The notes beneath the pieces are model-generated. The model was not told where the DNA came from. It saw nothing but the letters and a program-made list of their open reading frames with translations, and did not search any database. Positions 1 to 12,944 of a DNA stretch of 64,000 nucleotides are shown piece by piece. Within the stretch, counting starts at the first letter, position 1. Each line of letters opens with the position of its first letter. The DNA lies in assembly GCA_003024785.1 (NCBI GenBank), contig PUQB01000080.1, positions 496,001 to 560,000 of the forward strand. Reading direction: 5' to 3'. The stretch comes from Selaginella tamariscina (Eukaryota > Streptophyta > Lycopodiopsida > Selaginellales > Selaginellaceae). The position numbers were made by a program, and so were the translations under genes.

Positions 1-425
1 CGTGAAGGTTGGCACTATGAATGAGCATGGGTTTTATTTCTTGGTTTAATCACTTATGGACCTGCTTTAATCTTCAGTTGATTACTTTAGTTAATGCAAA
101 AAACTTCTATATTATGTATAAATGTACACGTGTATATATGTAATATATTCTTATATATTATGCATTTACAAATAACGTATGTTCAAATAACCTTTTAACA
201 CACACATATAGGTATAGTTTGTATGATACATTTAACACACTACTATATAGTATATGTGTGTGATGTATATTCATATGCGTTTTTTACATGAGCCATACAT
301 TAGTATTAATCTATACACTAAAATAAAAGCAAATAAAAAGCTACACGGCGGTAAGGACTATCACTTATATATGTAAATCTAGTTACAGAGTCGTAAAATG
401 TATGTGCGGGTACATATATGTTTGG

Positions 426-461
<36 letters not shown>

Positions 462-606
462 AGTATACACGAACGCGCACACGCACACACATAGTGTGTG
501 TGACATATATATCAAGGCCCACTGTTGCAGCCTGTCTGATGTTGAACTGTAAGCTTGTTTGTGTGGTTAATACTTAACCTGTATTGGAAACCCTAGACTC
601 AACGGC

Positions 607-612
607 TATAAA
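607..612 (+). promoter_or_regulatory. TATA box candidate of the left F-box copy
   Basis: GGCTATAAAGG lies about 160 bases upstream of the ATG at 771, a plausible TATA position given a 5' leader. In the inverted copy the matching stretch (near 29700-29712) reads GGCTTAAAGG, so the TATA core is lost there. Transcription start is not visible, so this is a motif-based call only. Confidence 0.45.
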
Positions 613-770
613 GGAGATTAAACTTCAAATGCTATTAGATGTCCATATGTGTATATGACTACTTGTGATTTTATATTTACAAAAGGAATAAAAGCTTTAA
701 AGGTATTTATATCTTAAAGGTTTAGGAGCATATAAGAAGTAATAAACTAGGATATAATATAAGGTTAAAG

Positions 771-2449
771 ATGGATGTGCTTTCAGACGATGTCCTCCTT
801 CAGATTTTGTGGATACACTTTACAATATTGCAACAATTTCAAAGAGATTTCATCAAATCTGTAAACATGTCTTCACTCTACACTACACAAGATTCATATC
901 CACTGCAGAGATGTTTTGGTTTGGAGTAAGTAGTTTCCCGTACCTCGAGTCTCTCATCATTACAAAAGGAAGACTTTCAAAAGTTCCAAAGGGAGTGTCA
1001 TTCCCGCGTTTAAACAATTTAAAACTTCTGGAACATGTGAGTTATGAGAATTTAGATTCAATTATAGGAGCTTGTCCAAGTTTACAGAAACTCACTGTAC
1101 ATGGTAACAATTTAGATTTGTGTGATCCATCGTACCAAAAGCTAGTTGACGTATCTATTAATTGTTCACAGCTACAGACAGGGAATTTCAGGGACTTAAA
1201 GAGATGTAAGCTACACTGTGCAGGTATCACTAGTAATGTAATGGAATCGTTAAACAAGTCGTGTAAGAACCTTACTGACTTGGATATCACGGCAAGAGAT
1301 GAAGAGTTGATTGTTGAAATCAGTACACTTGTGAATTTAAGAGTGTGGGGAAAAGACATCACATTAATATTGAAAGGGTGCAATCAGCTGAAGCAAATTA
1401 ATTCGCATGTCAAGGCATTCAATTGTCATTTAACCAGCTTCAATAACCTCAGGACATGCAAGCTAGATTGTGTAAACATCCCTAGCAACGTAATTGAATC
1501 GTTAAATAAGTCACATAAAAATCTTACTGACTTAACTATCAAATTACGCGAAGAAGGTCATAACAAAGACTTGGTTATTGAAATCAATACTCTTGTTAAT
1601 TTACAAATACAAGGAACAGATTCAGAGAATGTTATATTGAAAAGATGTGGTCATCTCAAACAAATTATTCTGCTAAAAATTGCCACATTTAATTGTTACA
1701 TATGTGATCTAGAACAAGTCAAGACATTAGAACTTTGGATGGTTAAGCATATGATTGCCACAGAGTTGACAGAACTGCTCAACAAGTGTATACACTTGGA
1801 GAGATTAGTATTAAAACTATACAAGATTCAATCTCCATTGATAATAGAAGGTAGCACACTTCAATATTTGCATACCTGGTCAATACCACAGGTTGAGATA
1901 TTGAAAACGGACAATCTAGAAAAGCTGATATTAAGAGGTGTTGCAAGGTGTAAATTTCCTGGAGGTGTTTACAAAATAATCCTTTTTGATAATGCTTCTA
2001 ATGGAGAATTGGTATTAGACTCACCTATTAATGAGGTGACAAATTTAAATCTTGATTTTAGAGATGGACACTGCAGTTTAAATCGACTTGAAAAGCTATT
2101 CTTCATGATAAAACATGTGGAATACTTAGAGATGTATGCAAACAATGAATCTCTTCAAGTTCTATCTAAGGCTTTATATACGATCAATCAAACATGTGTA
2201 AGAAGGATTACCATTTACTTAATGTTCATCGACGTGGAACAAGTAAAGCATGGAACCAAGTTTATACATGAATGTCTCGAAACATTACCTTGGTTGATGA
2301 GTTTGGTGGCTGTTATTTTCAAAGGAAAAGAAGGTATCGAAGTTGAAGAAGTGCAATTGGAAATGAGAAATATTATAAATCTGGAATACACTATGTCCAT
2401 TTCTGAGAACAAACTTGTTTGGAGCCGTAACACATCAAATACTTTTTAA
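771..2449 (+). pseudogene. F-box/leucine-rich-repeat-like protein, F-box broken by a 19-bp deletion
   Basis: The ATG at 771 opens the start of an F-box (MDVLSDDVLLQIL). A 19-base deletion after position 808, seen by comparison with the inverted copy, shifts the frame. From 809 a continuous frame of 546 codons then runs to the TAA at 2447-2449. It begins with the end of the F-box (DTLYNIATISKRFHQICK) and continues with a long leucine/isoleucine/asparagine-rich region of LRR character. This contains three diverged copies of a ~95-residue block marked by 'NLTDL', 'TLVNL', 'CNQLKQI' or 'CGHLKQI', and 'FNC'. F-box/LRR proteins normally select substrates for SCF ubiquitin ligases; this copy cannot make a normal F-box. 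The first in-frame ATG after the deletion lies about 34 codons in, so a truncated LRR-only protein is possible. The long open frame suggests the deletion is recent or the product is still used. Confidence 0.75.
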
Positions 2450-2493
2450 ATAGATAATGAAAAGCACTTTCAAAGAAAATAAAAACTTGTTTT

Positions 2494-2513
2494 ATATATA
2501 TATATATATATTA

Positions 2514-2544
<31 letters not shown>

Positions 2545-2552
2545 ATATATAA
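2494..2552. repeat. (TA)n microsatellite
   Basis: A nearly pure TA tract with two short interruptions sits just after the F-box stop codon. The opposite arm of the inverted duplication has no comparable tract at the matching place, so it expanded in this arm or contracted in the other. Confidence 0.85.
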
Positions 2553-2560
2553 GTTTCAAG

Positions 2561-3734
2561 AGGTGCTGTCACGGAGAATAAGGAAACGAAAGTAACTCAG
2601 AAGTAACTACGAATTCAGAAGAAACATGAATACGTATTAAAATAAGTGAGATTTGTTTTTTCATATAATATTTATAAATTTATATTTAAAACTATTAGGT
2701 ATTGTAATCTATTTAATTTTTATGCCCTAATATTTTATTTTATTAGCATCTTAAGTATTATAAGTAATATAAACTGTAATATATATAAATTCTTTAAGAT
2801 GGTATAAATATTTCTTTTCTAATTTATTGAAACATTTATTTATTTTCATAAGAAGCAATTTAAAATTCAACTTAGAACATTATAAGATAAATTATTAAAA
2901 AAATCACTTAAAAAATAACATTTATTATATAGAGATTACTGCATATATTCACATAGTAAGTTTGAGACATTATGTATGTAATATAATTTATACACATTTA
3001 TAAATAAATCTATATATAATAATTAACTTTGTAATATTAATATAAAACATTTGAAATAAGAAAAGTAATTAGGTTTTATTATTTTTTATATCTCTTATCT
3101 AATATATACATTTACCTAGATATATATATATATTCAGTATACATAGTAAAACATCTACACTTTATCATAATTATATAGATATTATATTAATAATTATTAA
3201 TTTAATCATTTATGTTAAAATTATTTATAATTATAATTAGTTTAGTTATCTAACTATTGATTATATTACTTACAAATTAAATTATCATAGTAGAACTTGT
3301 CCATGTAAGATAAATAAATAGAGCACCACTTTTCAGAAAGGTACAAGTAATGATATTATTATTTTTATTATAAATTAGATTATTTTTAGATCTATTAATA
3401 CCATAGTTATAATACGTAGTGCATGGTTTGGAGAGTTTAACATGTTTAAAAAGAATGGTTCTTAAGTGAAACAATAGAGGTCAAAAGTCCATAAAACCAT
3501 TTAAGGAATTGCTTCAATAAAATATTTAATAAAGTTGAGGATGGTAACTATGGTTTTCAACAGTTATATAATTTAGTGAGTTCTTTGCTTGGTTTGGCAT
3601 TTAATGTGTTAAAAAAAATCAAGTTTTACAAATTTCGTCTTGGTATGTTAAAGAAATCATTCGCTTTTGAGATAACAATTTCAATTAGTATAATTAAGAT
3701 CATAATCACACAGTTTGCCTCTTACTTAACTCAT
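2561..3734. other. AT-rich non-coding stretch with a dispersed repeat copy
   Basis: No gene is visible. About 2880-3345 is a diverged direct copy of part of the AT-rich unit found at 20040-20420 and split between 21345-21474 and 26380-26680. Shared landmarks are 'TTTACCTAGA', 'AACATCTACACTT' and 'AGAACTTGTC', in the same order. Confidence 0.6.
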
Positions 3735-3950
3735 TTATATAGTCCTTCCTATAAAGGTAAATGTAATTATCTATCCGATCCTTCTTATAGAGGTAGATGA
3801 ATGATTATATAGATAGATGTAATCATCTTCTTACGAAGGTAGATGCAATTATTCATTTAGCCCTTCCTATAAAATCTACGCCCTTCCTACGAAGGTAGAT
3901 GCAATTATTTATTTAGCCCTTTTTATAAAAGTAGATTCTATAGGTAAGAC
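3735..3950. repeat. short minisatellite, about 35-50 bp unit
   Basis: Imperfect tandem units are built around CCTTCCTATAAAGGTAGATG and CAATTATTYATTTAGC, with about five units of uneven length. The unit has internal dyads (CCTTC...GAAGG), so single strands could form small hairpins. No coding function is apparent. Confidence 0.7.
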
Positions 3951-4031
3951 CAAAAACACATAATTTTATTAATGACTAAATGTTAAGTTAGTTTTTAATG
4001 AAGTTCTTTACATTAATGTGGTTCATGTGTT

Positions 4032-4062
<31 letters not shown>

Positions 4063-5464
4063 TTACCATTAGTACATAACTTAAAACACATACATAAATC
4101 GATGTGTATCTTTCATTATATAATTTAGGCTAATCAACATTGTAAGGCTAAAACATGTTTTTGTTTTTTTTGGCATAAATTATAATGGGCAAGGAAGTAA
4201 ATAAAAGACTTATATATATCACATGCAATAAAAAGGAAACAATTGACTTTATGAAAAAATTAGATACATTTACAAATGTATGACATATGTTCATAAAAAA
4301 AAGATAACATTTAAATTAAAATGGCTTATTTTATCATTTAGATTTTACTTTGCACTAGGAAATAATACAATAATGATTTTTAAAAAAAATGAAATCATGT
4401 TAAAAAAGAAACAATAAGAAGATGGTTTTTTTTTTGGAACAATTGATGAATGATATGTTTAATAATGAAAATGTTTATGAAGATCTTAATAAGAACAATC
4501 ATAAAAGTAAATAAAATATTAGAAATGACAGATTTTATAATTTGCATAGTAAATGCATATCATTAAAAAAATTACAATCTCTTATTATCGGTTATGAATA
4601 AGAACCATAGGATGCTAACATTATATGCTTATCTAATAATTGAGATATTATAAATAAAATATATATTCTTGGTCTTATACTCAATTTTGCACCCTTCCAA
4701 AACATTTTAAAAGTAATTAAATTTTGATGATTTTTTTTTTCCTCTTTACATGCATTTCAGTTATACCAATGTTTTAAATTCTCCTATTAAATACTTTTAA
4801 TATAATTTCTAAGTTGAAATTTGTTCTTAAGAGTGGTCGTGCATGTTTTATAAAAATAAATGTTTAAAAAATCACATGTTTCTTTACTCATTCATATAAC
4901 CTTCATCACTATTGAGTATTTTTGTTAAATCATTAGAATGATAATACACATGTTTTTTATTTAAATTAGCATTCTTAATCGTTAAAGTTCTTCAATAATT
5001 AATTGTTATGTGAGATAGACAAAATGTTATACTTCTTTATTTAATACGATACTAAAACCTTAGTAAAAGAGTGAAATGTCTTTAAAATAAAGTTTGAATT
5101 GTTTATGTAATATGAAATGAGTCATGAATTTAAACACAAGTTTACACACTTGATTTACATGAGTTTAAATTATAAAACAATGTGAAAGTTTTGAATTTGG
5201 GTACAAATGACTTAGTAAAAGTTAATTCAATATTGTTTGGTATATATATCCCTTAACTTTAAAATAGCTTTTGATTGGGTGAGATGTTCTTGATCCTTTT
5301 TAATTATTATTATTAAATGGATTTGAAGAACTTTTAAAGTTAAAGTTAATGTTAATTATGTTCTTTCATATATGTTTCAGGTCAAAGATTTATATCTGGT
5401 TTTTATTGTTGATCATCGTGTCCAATGTGAATTATTAAAAATGTTTAATGGAATCAAGTTTAAA
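3951..5464. other. AT-rich stretch, nothing recognised
   Basis: Mostly A/T with a TA microsatellite near 4036-4060 and several poly-A/T runs. No open frame with recognisable protein character and no paired splice signals around coding-like sequence were seen. Confidence 0.5.
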
Positions 5465-5705
5465 CATTATAATTGATCATTTTTGAAATATTCCAACATT
5501 TTAATAAATTATATGAAAACACGGCTTAGCTTAAGTCTTAATTACTAAAATAAGTCGTTTTTTAAAATATTCTAACATTTTTAGTAAATTATTGAAAACA
5601 CGGCTTAGCCTAAGTTTTAATTGTTAAAATCGATCGTTTTTAAAATACTTTAATATAGTAAATTATATGAAAACACGGCTTAGTCTAAGTCTTAATTACT
5701 AAATA
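5465..5705. repeat. three tandem copies of a ~79-bp unit
   Basis: Each unit contains GAAAACACGGCTTAG followed by a variant of CYTAAGTYTTAATT and then an AT-rich tail with TCGTTTTTAAAATA. The copies end near 5550, 5630 and 5705 and differ by a few substitutions and short indels. GAAAACACGGCTTAG is the most conserved part and stands out from the AT-rich surroundings. Confidence 0.8.
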
Positions 5706-7030
5706 AAAATAACAGTAAACAAGTTAAAAAAGATACTGACATTTATAAAAGTTATGCCTCTCTTAACTCACTTATAGTTATGGGTATGTATTTTTTTTTT
5801 GTCAATTAAGCATATGTTTTTTTTTGTTTTTTTTTTTTTTAATGTTTTTCCATTTGCAAATTTAATTTATTGTCTCAAACTACTAGATATAATACACACT
5901 TAGGCTTTAAATGGTAAATGAAAAACATTTTGTTAGAGTTAGTAAATTTTAGGCTTTGACATATTATTGCAAATTGAATAAATAAAATATTTTGCACAAG
6001 TCCATTCTTTTGACTTGAATATTAGTAAGCAAATAAGTATTACGTCTTTTCCTAATGGTATATTTTTTATGTGTTAGCAGGACTTATAACTGTGTTGATG
6101 TTGATTTTTAAACAAGTTAAACTATTGTCAACTTTTGGAGTGGTTCAAAGTGAACCTATTATTATAAGATTACCACCTTGTTAAAAAATGTTATCCCTAT
6201 GCATCTTACATAGTTAAGTTAAATATATCTTGTAACATTGTTTAATATAAAGATAAAATGAAATATCATGTTAATGAAGAATAAAAAGCCATTTGTTACA
6301 TATTATTATATTTTTAAATATATACCTTGAATATTTTGGATCTAGTTTATTCCTAGAATATGCTAAGTTATATCAAATATCAAAAATATTTTAAAGGGTA
6401 AATAATAAGTTTATTAAATTTTTATATATGAAATATTAATGTGTTTATATATATATATATATATATTTCAGCTCCATAATTAAGGTTTGCACACATCTTA
6501 TTCATAGCCTCAATCAACCTTCTATTTTGAATGGCAATGCTCTCTATATACTTAATAACATATCTATATCTTTAACTATTCTCCAACACACAATAATTGC
6601 CTTTTTCAAAAAGTGATTAGTAAGAAGGGCTCACACACACAATTATCTATATGCATGTATAACATTTTGTAGTATATGAATATGCATTGTATATCTTTAT
6701 ATAATATCATTAATGTATTATCATCATATAGATATCAAACATATTTACATACACACACAATGACTTTGTAGGTAAGTTGATGGTGATATTTAAATTCAAT
6801 ATATAATAATATAATACATGTACATGTCAATATACAATTTGTAATATATATATAGATTTATACACAATTCTTAATCTTCTTGTCTACATATCATATGTTG
6901 TGTGTTTCTGTATATATATATAAATTTAAAATATGTGTGTGCATTATATATACATAAATATGTGTATGTATTGTGTGTATCTTAAATTTTTTTTAAATTC
7001 TATTTAAATGTATTCATATAATAGATTTCA
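5706..7030. other. AT-rich stretch, nothing recognised
   Basis: Contains poly-T runs (5790-5840), TA tracts near 6450 and CA-rich clusters near 6640-6760. No gene-like sequence was recognised. Confidence 0.5.
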
Positions 7031-7389
7031 TTATATTGATGTCACACACAAAAAAAAGCATATACATAAACGAAACACTCTCTCTCAACACAAAAATAAA
7101 CTCAAGTAAATACACAATCTTCCCACATACAAACGTATGTAAACACACAATCTTCTCATTTTTAATCACACACACCTACAAAAGAAAACACACAATTTTT
7201 CTCTTACACACACAAATACAAAATGCATGCAGATACATAATTTTTTCTCTATCACACATATACAAACACAAATTCTTACTCATACACAATTTATGTATTT
7301 TTATCTATCCACACACACAAACACAAATGCATGTAAACACACAACACATGCTTCTCTTTCTATATAATCATATACACACATACAAATAA
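7031..7389. repeat. cryptic CA-rich repeat tract
   Basis: ACACACAA, CATACAAA and TACACAAT motifs recur every 30-55 bases and create a 117-codon open frame rich in His, Thr, Ile and Tyr. The frame is a by-product of the repeat: it has no start context, no splice partner and no domain. It reads as a decayed CA microsatellite with slippage. Confidence 0.6.
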
Positions 7390-8280
7390 GTTCAATAAGT
7401 GTGCTGCATGATGTTTAACCTTAAATGAGATTATATTTAATAGTGATTATAATGATATAAAAGTAAAAGTGAAAGATATTAATGTGAGAATTCGTATATA
7501 ACTTTATTATAATTTTTGAGTAATTATAAGAACAAGTGAATAATTATGTGGGACCTTCAAATCATTTTCACTTTCTCATGAATAAGGAATGTAAACATTA
7601 ATAAACATTAAAATAAGAAACAAAAGAGATAATTAAAAAAAGGAAGGATCAAATAAATTATTGAGAAAGATAAATCATATTTTCTTTACACTTTTGAATA
7701 AAATCTTTTAATAAGTGTTGAATAAACAATGAAATTAACTAAGAAAAAAGAACTAACATGGTCATGACAAATATATATATACATACATACACACACATAA
7801 GTATTGAGAGTTGTTTTATATAATAAGTGTGACAAAAAGGAATGTGATTTTAAAGATATTAATTATGAACATCAACAATTTACTTCTAGAAAAAATTTAA
7901 ACTTGTTAAATTTTAAAAATTACTATTGCACAGAAAATTCTGGGGCACCACGTACTTTCCATATTAAATAAATTATGAAAACTTTAGATTCATGATTGTG
8001 CTTAAGAAATAACTTTTAATAATAGCTTGTTGTATTTGAAAATATGAAAAATTATATTTAAAAATGCTTCTTAAAATTGTATCATTAAACATATAAAGAA
8101 CTACTAAAACCCAAATTCAAAGCAATACAAAAAGCAAGATGAAAATTACATTTAAAACTACATCTTTCTTTAAACACATATCAAACATATAATAAATCAT
8201 ATTAAGAAGCCATATAAATACATTATAACAAAACATACAAAAATGTTTTACTGCCCAGAAATTCAGAATTCCATATCACA
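7390..8280. other. AT-rich stretch downstream of the BTB gene
   Basis: No gene recognised. It lies 3' of the minus-strand BTB gene and probably holds its 3' end; no clear polyadenylation signal could be singled out in such AT-rich sequence. Confidence 0.45.
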
Positions 8281-8395
8281 GTCAAAGTACATTCTCCATC
8301 ACCCAGAAGACACTGTAAAAAATTAATCAGAAATTAAAACTATATATTAATTAATTATTAAAACACAATTGAAATAAATCACACCTTGTTTCCTT

Positions 8396-11023
8396 TCAAA
8401 GACCACTAAGGACCTTGGCTTGCCACCACTCAAGTGCATTGCCCATATCAGCGATGAGACCACCATCAACCCACACCTCAAAAACCTGTAAAAAATAACC
8501 AGTTAAATATTAATTAACGAAGACAATCACATATTCATTACCTTGTCTTGATCTGTAAGCGGCAATGTCATTATTAGCTTGATCACCAAGTCACACATAG
8601 TCGCCTTATCAGCCTCCAGACGACCACATTTTATGTCATCCACCTTCACGAGTGCCTGTCATGTGTGTGTTGTTATATACTGCCCCGTAAGCATCATAAA
8701 ATGTCTTCATAGACCAAAACATGCATCCAACAACATAAATGACATATAGTATATTGATACACACACAGCTAATATATATATATATGTCCTAGACAAATGG
8801 GAACGTAGTGCACAAGTAACGGACATACATACAGAAACGTATATACACATACATAATACATATACAAATATATACATATGTTACCTGAGCTAACTTGAGG
8901 CGTAAGTCTCTGCCCAGAACGATGCTACCAGTCAAGCTATCCTTGACAATAGCAATAATAATGCGCAGCATCTGCTGGACAAACTCGGTGGCATAATAAT
9001 TCATCCTCCCCTTGAAAACAAAACCTTCTTATTAATCATGTACTTCTAAAAGTTAATAATATTACACTTACATAGTGTATGGTACAGTATACATATATTT
9101 ATTATGTATATATGATATATATTAACACACGCATCACATATATTACCACGCAACGTAAGAATTCACCAGCAGCTAAGGCTTCAGACACAACTTCAACGTG
9201 GCAGCCCAATTGAATCATAATCTCTGTCACCTTCACAAAGAGCTTCAAATCGGGATGAGGATAATACTGCTGAAGAGCAATTTTCACTGCAGCCAGTCGT
9301 ACTCGCCATTCCTGGACAAATAAAATACGTGTGTGTGTGCGCGCGTGCGTGCCTATGTATGTAATTAGAACCAGATTGGCACCCAATGTGTACTTCTAGT
9401 ATATATAAGTACGTATAAAACACACATCTGCGTACGTATGACAGATGATAATATGAATGCTTACCTTCTCAATGAGAGCTATAAGGTGAGGACGAACTTG
9501 GTCATTAACCTTCAGTTTATCGATAAACTTGTGTATTCTTGCTTCAGTATGTTTAGACTCGGGATGCTGAGTAAAAGACTTCAACATCCTGGAAGCGGCT
9601 TTGATCAGGATATCGTAACTGGGTATGTCGAGACGGGCTTTTAACTCCTCGTGAACGGCATCCCAAGCTCGGACACCAGGGCTCGAATCCTTTTCTCGGT
9701 TGCAGCATCCCAGTACACTCCCGATATGTAGTACATTATCAGCTGAAACGACACTGTATTTAAAGAAAACACTCGTGTGTGTGTGCGTGTGCGTGTGCGT
9801 GAGTGAGTGAGAGAGAGATTTGTGTTTATGTACAGATTCACTTTACATAAATAACGTATAACATCTATAGAAATATACATGTGGAACATCAGCTGTATAG
9901 ATCTACAGAAAACATATACATATACACATGTGTGTGCACGTGAGTTCTTACCTGAATAAGGGAGTGGCAAAGGAAGATAGCAGATTTAGCAAGGAAACCA
10001 AGAGCCTGTTCAAGACCTTCAATCTTGGGAGTATCACTCTCAGCACACGCATACATGAACTTGAAAAAATTGTAGTAGCTCTCCACAGATCCATTGCTGG
10101 CAACGACTCGGATCTTCCTACGCTCCTGCTGCTGTTCACTCTCTTTGTTCTTGTTCCATCTGTCGGAGAACAGTGCCTTAAAATACTCGCTGTAGCACGA
10201 GAGTACCTCCGTGTGTACCAGAAGAACATATAGTTCTTCTGCTGCTGATGCTTTCTCTGTAACAATGATAATATAATTATATTAAAAGTGTGTGTGTCTG
10301 TGGGGGGGGGGGCGCGAAAGAAATGAGGAGAAAAAACTAGTAAAACAGTATGGTAACATTAGTGATGAAACAAGTGTGTTGGCTTAGATTAGTGAGACAG
10401 TGCCATACACACAAAGATACATACATAATGCAGACACATATTTGTATTTGGGTTTGTGTGAGAGTTGAATCACGGTTAAAAAACTGCCAGCCCGATATAA
10501 ACACGCACACGCCCACTCAACGTAGTACATACAAATGTGATAGTATAAAAATATGTAAAAGAAAAATGTACCTAGTGAACTTCAAAACACACAGTTATTG
10601 TAAAATTGTTTACCAAAAACAATGGATGAACATATTACTAGATATACCCAATATCGAGAGTATGACATACCTCTCTCTCTCTCTCTTCTCTCTCAACATA
10701 TACATTACATACATATAGCAGACCGAAACAATAAGTACAAACATACATCTATTGTGTGTATATATGTGGGTGTGAATCATAATTTGAAAACTGTACACAC
10801 ACATAGATACATACATAATAACAAAGTACATACACATACATACCCTGTTCGTCAGATGGACTAGCCGATTCTTTTCTGCGCTTACTTGGGTTGGAATCGG
10901 CCTCCATTTTGCGCTTCTTACCATCATCGGATGCCACACATTCAAGCGCATCCGAGAATTTTACCTCGATCACTAAATGCAGCTCCACATCGCTCGTCAC
11001 TTCGTCTCCAGTCGTGGCGCCAT
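8396..11023 (-). CDS. BTB/POZ domain protein, seven exons, two apparent frameshifts
   Basis: Minus-strand exons, all with GT-AG borders: 10844-11023, 9952-10256, 9465-9742, 9147-9311, 8885-9010, 8542-8655, 8396-8485 (TGA). They encode about 419 residues. The N-terminus has a basic, NLS-like loop (KKRK, SKRRK, roughly residues 34-50). A BTB fold follows (VLLVHTEVLSCYSEYFKALF, about 70-90), then a helical C-terminal half resembling the BACK-like part of plant BTB proteins. Such proteins usually bridge CUL3 ubiquitin ligases and their substrates. Exons 4-7 and exon 2 keep phase. Exon 3 needs one extra base near 'VSE/WDAV' (about 9685), and with it its length gives the phase the next exon requires. 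Exon 1 likewise needs one base between the ATG at 11023 and 'VTSDVELH'. These may be assembly indels or true breaks. An alternative start is the internal in-frame ATG at 'MEADSNPSK'. The gene lies head-to-head with the ACR11-like gene. Confidence 0.72.
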
Positions 11024-12158
11024 TTCCCTAAACAACCCTAAACTAACTGCCCTAAATCTTAAACCCTTTTAATTTATTTATATAACGTTTGCACACGTTT
11101 GCACACGTTTGTAGAATGAGAGTTGCATTTCCGTGTTACAAAATAGATTATGTGTTTGAAATTATTTTAGTTTAATTTTAAAAAATCTAGATTTTTATTG
11201 CTTATTATAACTAATCGAATTATTTAAATTATAATATTTACTTACAAGACATATTCACGCTATTGTGTATATATATGATTATATAATTAAATATAATATA
11301 TGAGAGACACACACATGTGTGTGTGTGCGTGCGTGTGTGTTATGTCCATATATATAAACAAGGGATAAGGTTAAGATGGACACAGTCCAAAAAAGATAAG
11401 CTTGAAGAAGCATCTATATAAAATAGAAACCTTCATAATTATATATATACATACATACAGACACCACATACCGCGTACATATATATAGTATTGCAATTGT
11501 TAATAATTACATTCATTATATAATTATTATCTACATAGTACATTTACAAACACGCAGATACGTATGTATCACAAGGTTTGAAATTTACATAAAAATCTCA
11601 TAACGTTATCAACGTGTGGACGTCTATATGGTTCTAGTACTTTACATGGAGATAGAATATTCTCGGCATATTTGAATATAATTGGTGCGCTAGAGGTCGT
11701 TTGTCGCAGCCCTCGGACTCTTTTAATTGAGGCCGTTCGATCTTCCTGGGATTACGTAGGGGAAGATCGAGGTTCTTTGTGTTCTTGGAGTGCAATCCAC
11801 AGTATTTGTAGTGTTCTTGAGCTACATTCCGATTTGATCGAGTATTGTATGCTTGATTTGCTGTATTTTTGCGATTTTCTTAGGTTTCTAGTGCATTCGA
11901 GGTATTGTATGCTGGATTTCATAAATTTCTTGCGATTTCTAGTGTTTCTCATTGATTTTCTGTTCTTCAGGTCGGAAATGTCCGACTTTGACGATTTTTA
12001 GGTGAAGATTGAGTACTTATCCTATTGGATGTTATGGATTTCTGCGATTTTATGCACTAATCCCGATTTCTAGCGTTCTACAAGGCGCATTTTGTGAATC
12101 GCTGTGAAAATGGCGGATTTCGATGGTTTCTAGGTGAAGGACAAGCTAGGGTACAGAA
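11024..12158. promoter_or_regulatory. shared 5' region between divergent BTB and ACR11-like genes
   Basis: About 1.1 kb separates the two start codons. On the BTB side there are telo-box-like CCCTAAA motifs at 11034-11065 and two and a half tandem copies of ACGTTTGCAC at 11086-11112. On the ACR11 side, 11680-12150 is less AT-rich and contains near-repeats of 'GTATTGTATGCTKGATTT' and of 'CGATTTYTAGGTGAAG', probably leader sequence and possibly a 5'-UTR intron. No firm TATA box was found for either gene. Confidence 0.45.
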
Positions 12159-12907
12159 ATGGCGTCGATCGCACTTGGGAGCAGCGGGTGTGTGGGGATT
12201 GTTTCTGTAATCTGCACAAGGAAGGCCGCATTCAAAGGATTGCGCGATTTCCATGGCCCTCGAACTTTTCCCTTTGTGAATTTGTCGACGTCTCGGAGGT
12301 ATCTACTCTCTCTCTCTCTCTTCTCTGTGTCGGGACTTGACAATTAAGTGAAAAACAGATGCGCATTGTCTGAACCCATCACAGCCACAAAGGTATTATC
12401 TATAGATGTATCTCACACACGCACACACACACAGATACACACATCATCTTCACACAAACATATATGTCTCTGTATATATATGTATGCATGTGTTGTGTGT
12501 GTGTATTTGAGCGTGGTTTATGTCTGTCATTAACATCTGAAATAGTTTGTAAGTAATAATGATTCCATACTAGTTATTCTCATATTTTAGTAGCGCGCCG
12601 CGCACACAAAAAGATAAAAATAAAAAATAATAATAATAATAATAAAAATAACACAGACACACACACACACACACACACATTTATATCAAGCATTACACAT
12701 ATATTCGTATTAACGAGCAGTCTCTAATGAAACTAATTTCACTCCAAATCATGTAAAAGCTCCGAATTAGTTCGTGCGTGCGTGCGTGTGTGTGTACATT
12801 CATCCATTTGTCGTGGGTCATGCTTAGTAAACGCTATACTTTGTTTTGCATGTCTTGTGTCTTTTCCAAATCTGTCTGCTTTATTACATGTATAATATGT
12901 TAACATG

Positions 12908-12944
<37 letters not shown>

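Larger units (their letters stand above)
1..2560. repeat. left arm of large inverted duplication (F-box locus)
   Basis: This arm matches the reverse complement of 27780-30553. The match starts at base 1 (the reverse of about 30552), covers the 5' flank, the F-box/LRR-like coding region and the 3' end, and stops just after 2555, where the two arms share AAGTTTCAAGA and then diverge. The left limit is outside the window. The arms differ by scattered substitutions and indels, including a ~280-bp segment present only in the right arm. Confidence 0.9.

Noticed and set aside
1042..1383. 113-codon minus-strand open frame inside the F-box gene
   Set aside because: Shadow of the plus-strand LRR frame. 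It recurs antisense to the second copy as well, simply because that copy is homologous.
3735..5705. CRISPR-like array
   Set aside because: Units are adjacent or imperfect with no unique spacers, and the DNA is plant nuclear; these are minisatellites.
7036..7389. 117-codon plus-strand open frame
   Set aside because: Made by a CA-rich repeat tract; His/Thr/Ile-biased with no domain.
11672..12001. 109-codon frame upstream of the ACR11-like gene
   Set aside because: Lies in the probable leader, no ATG context fit, no homology recognised, and it ends before the confirmed start codon.
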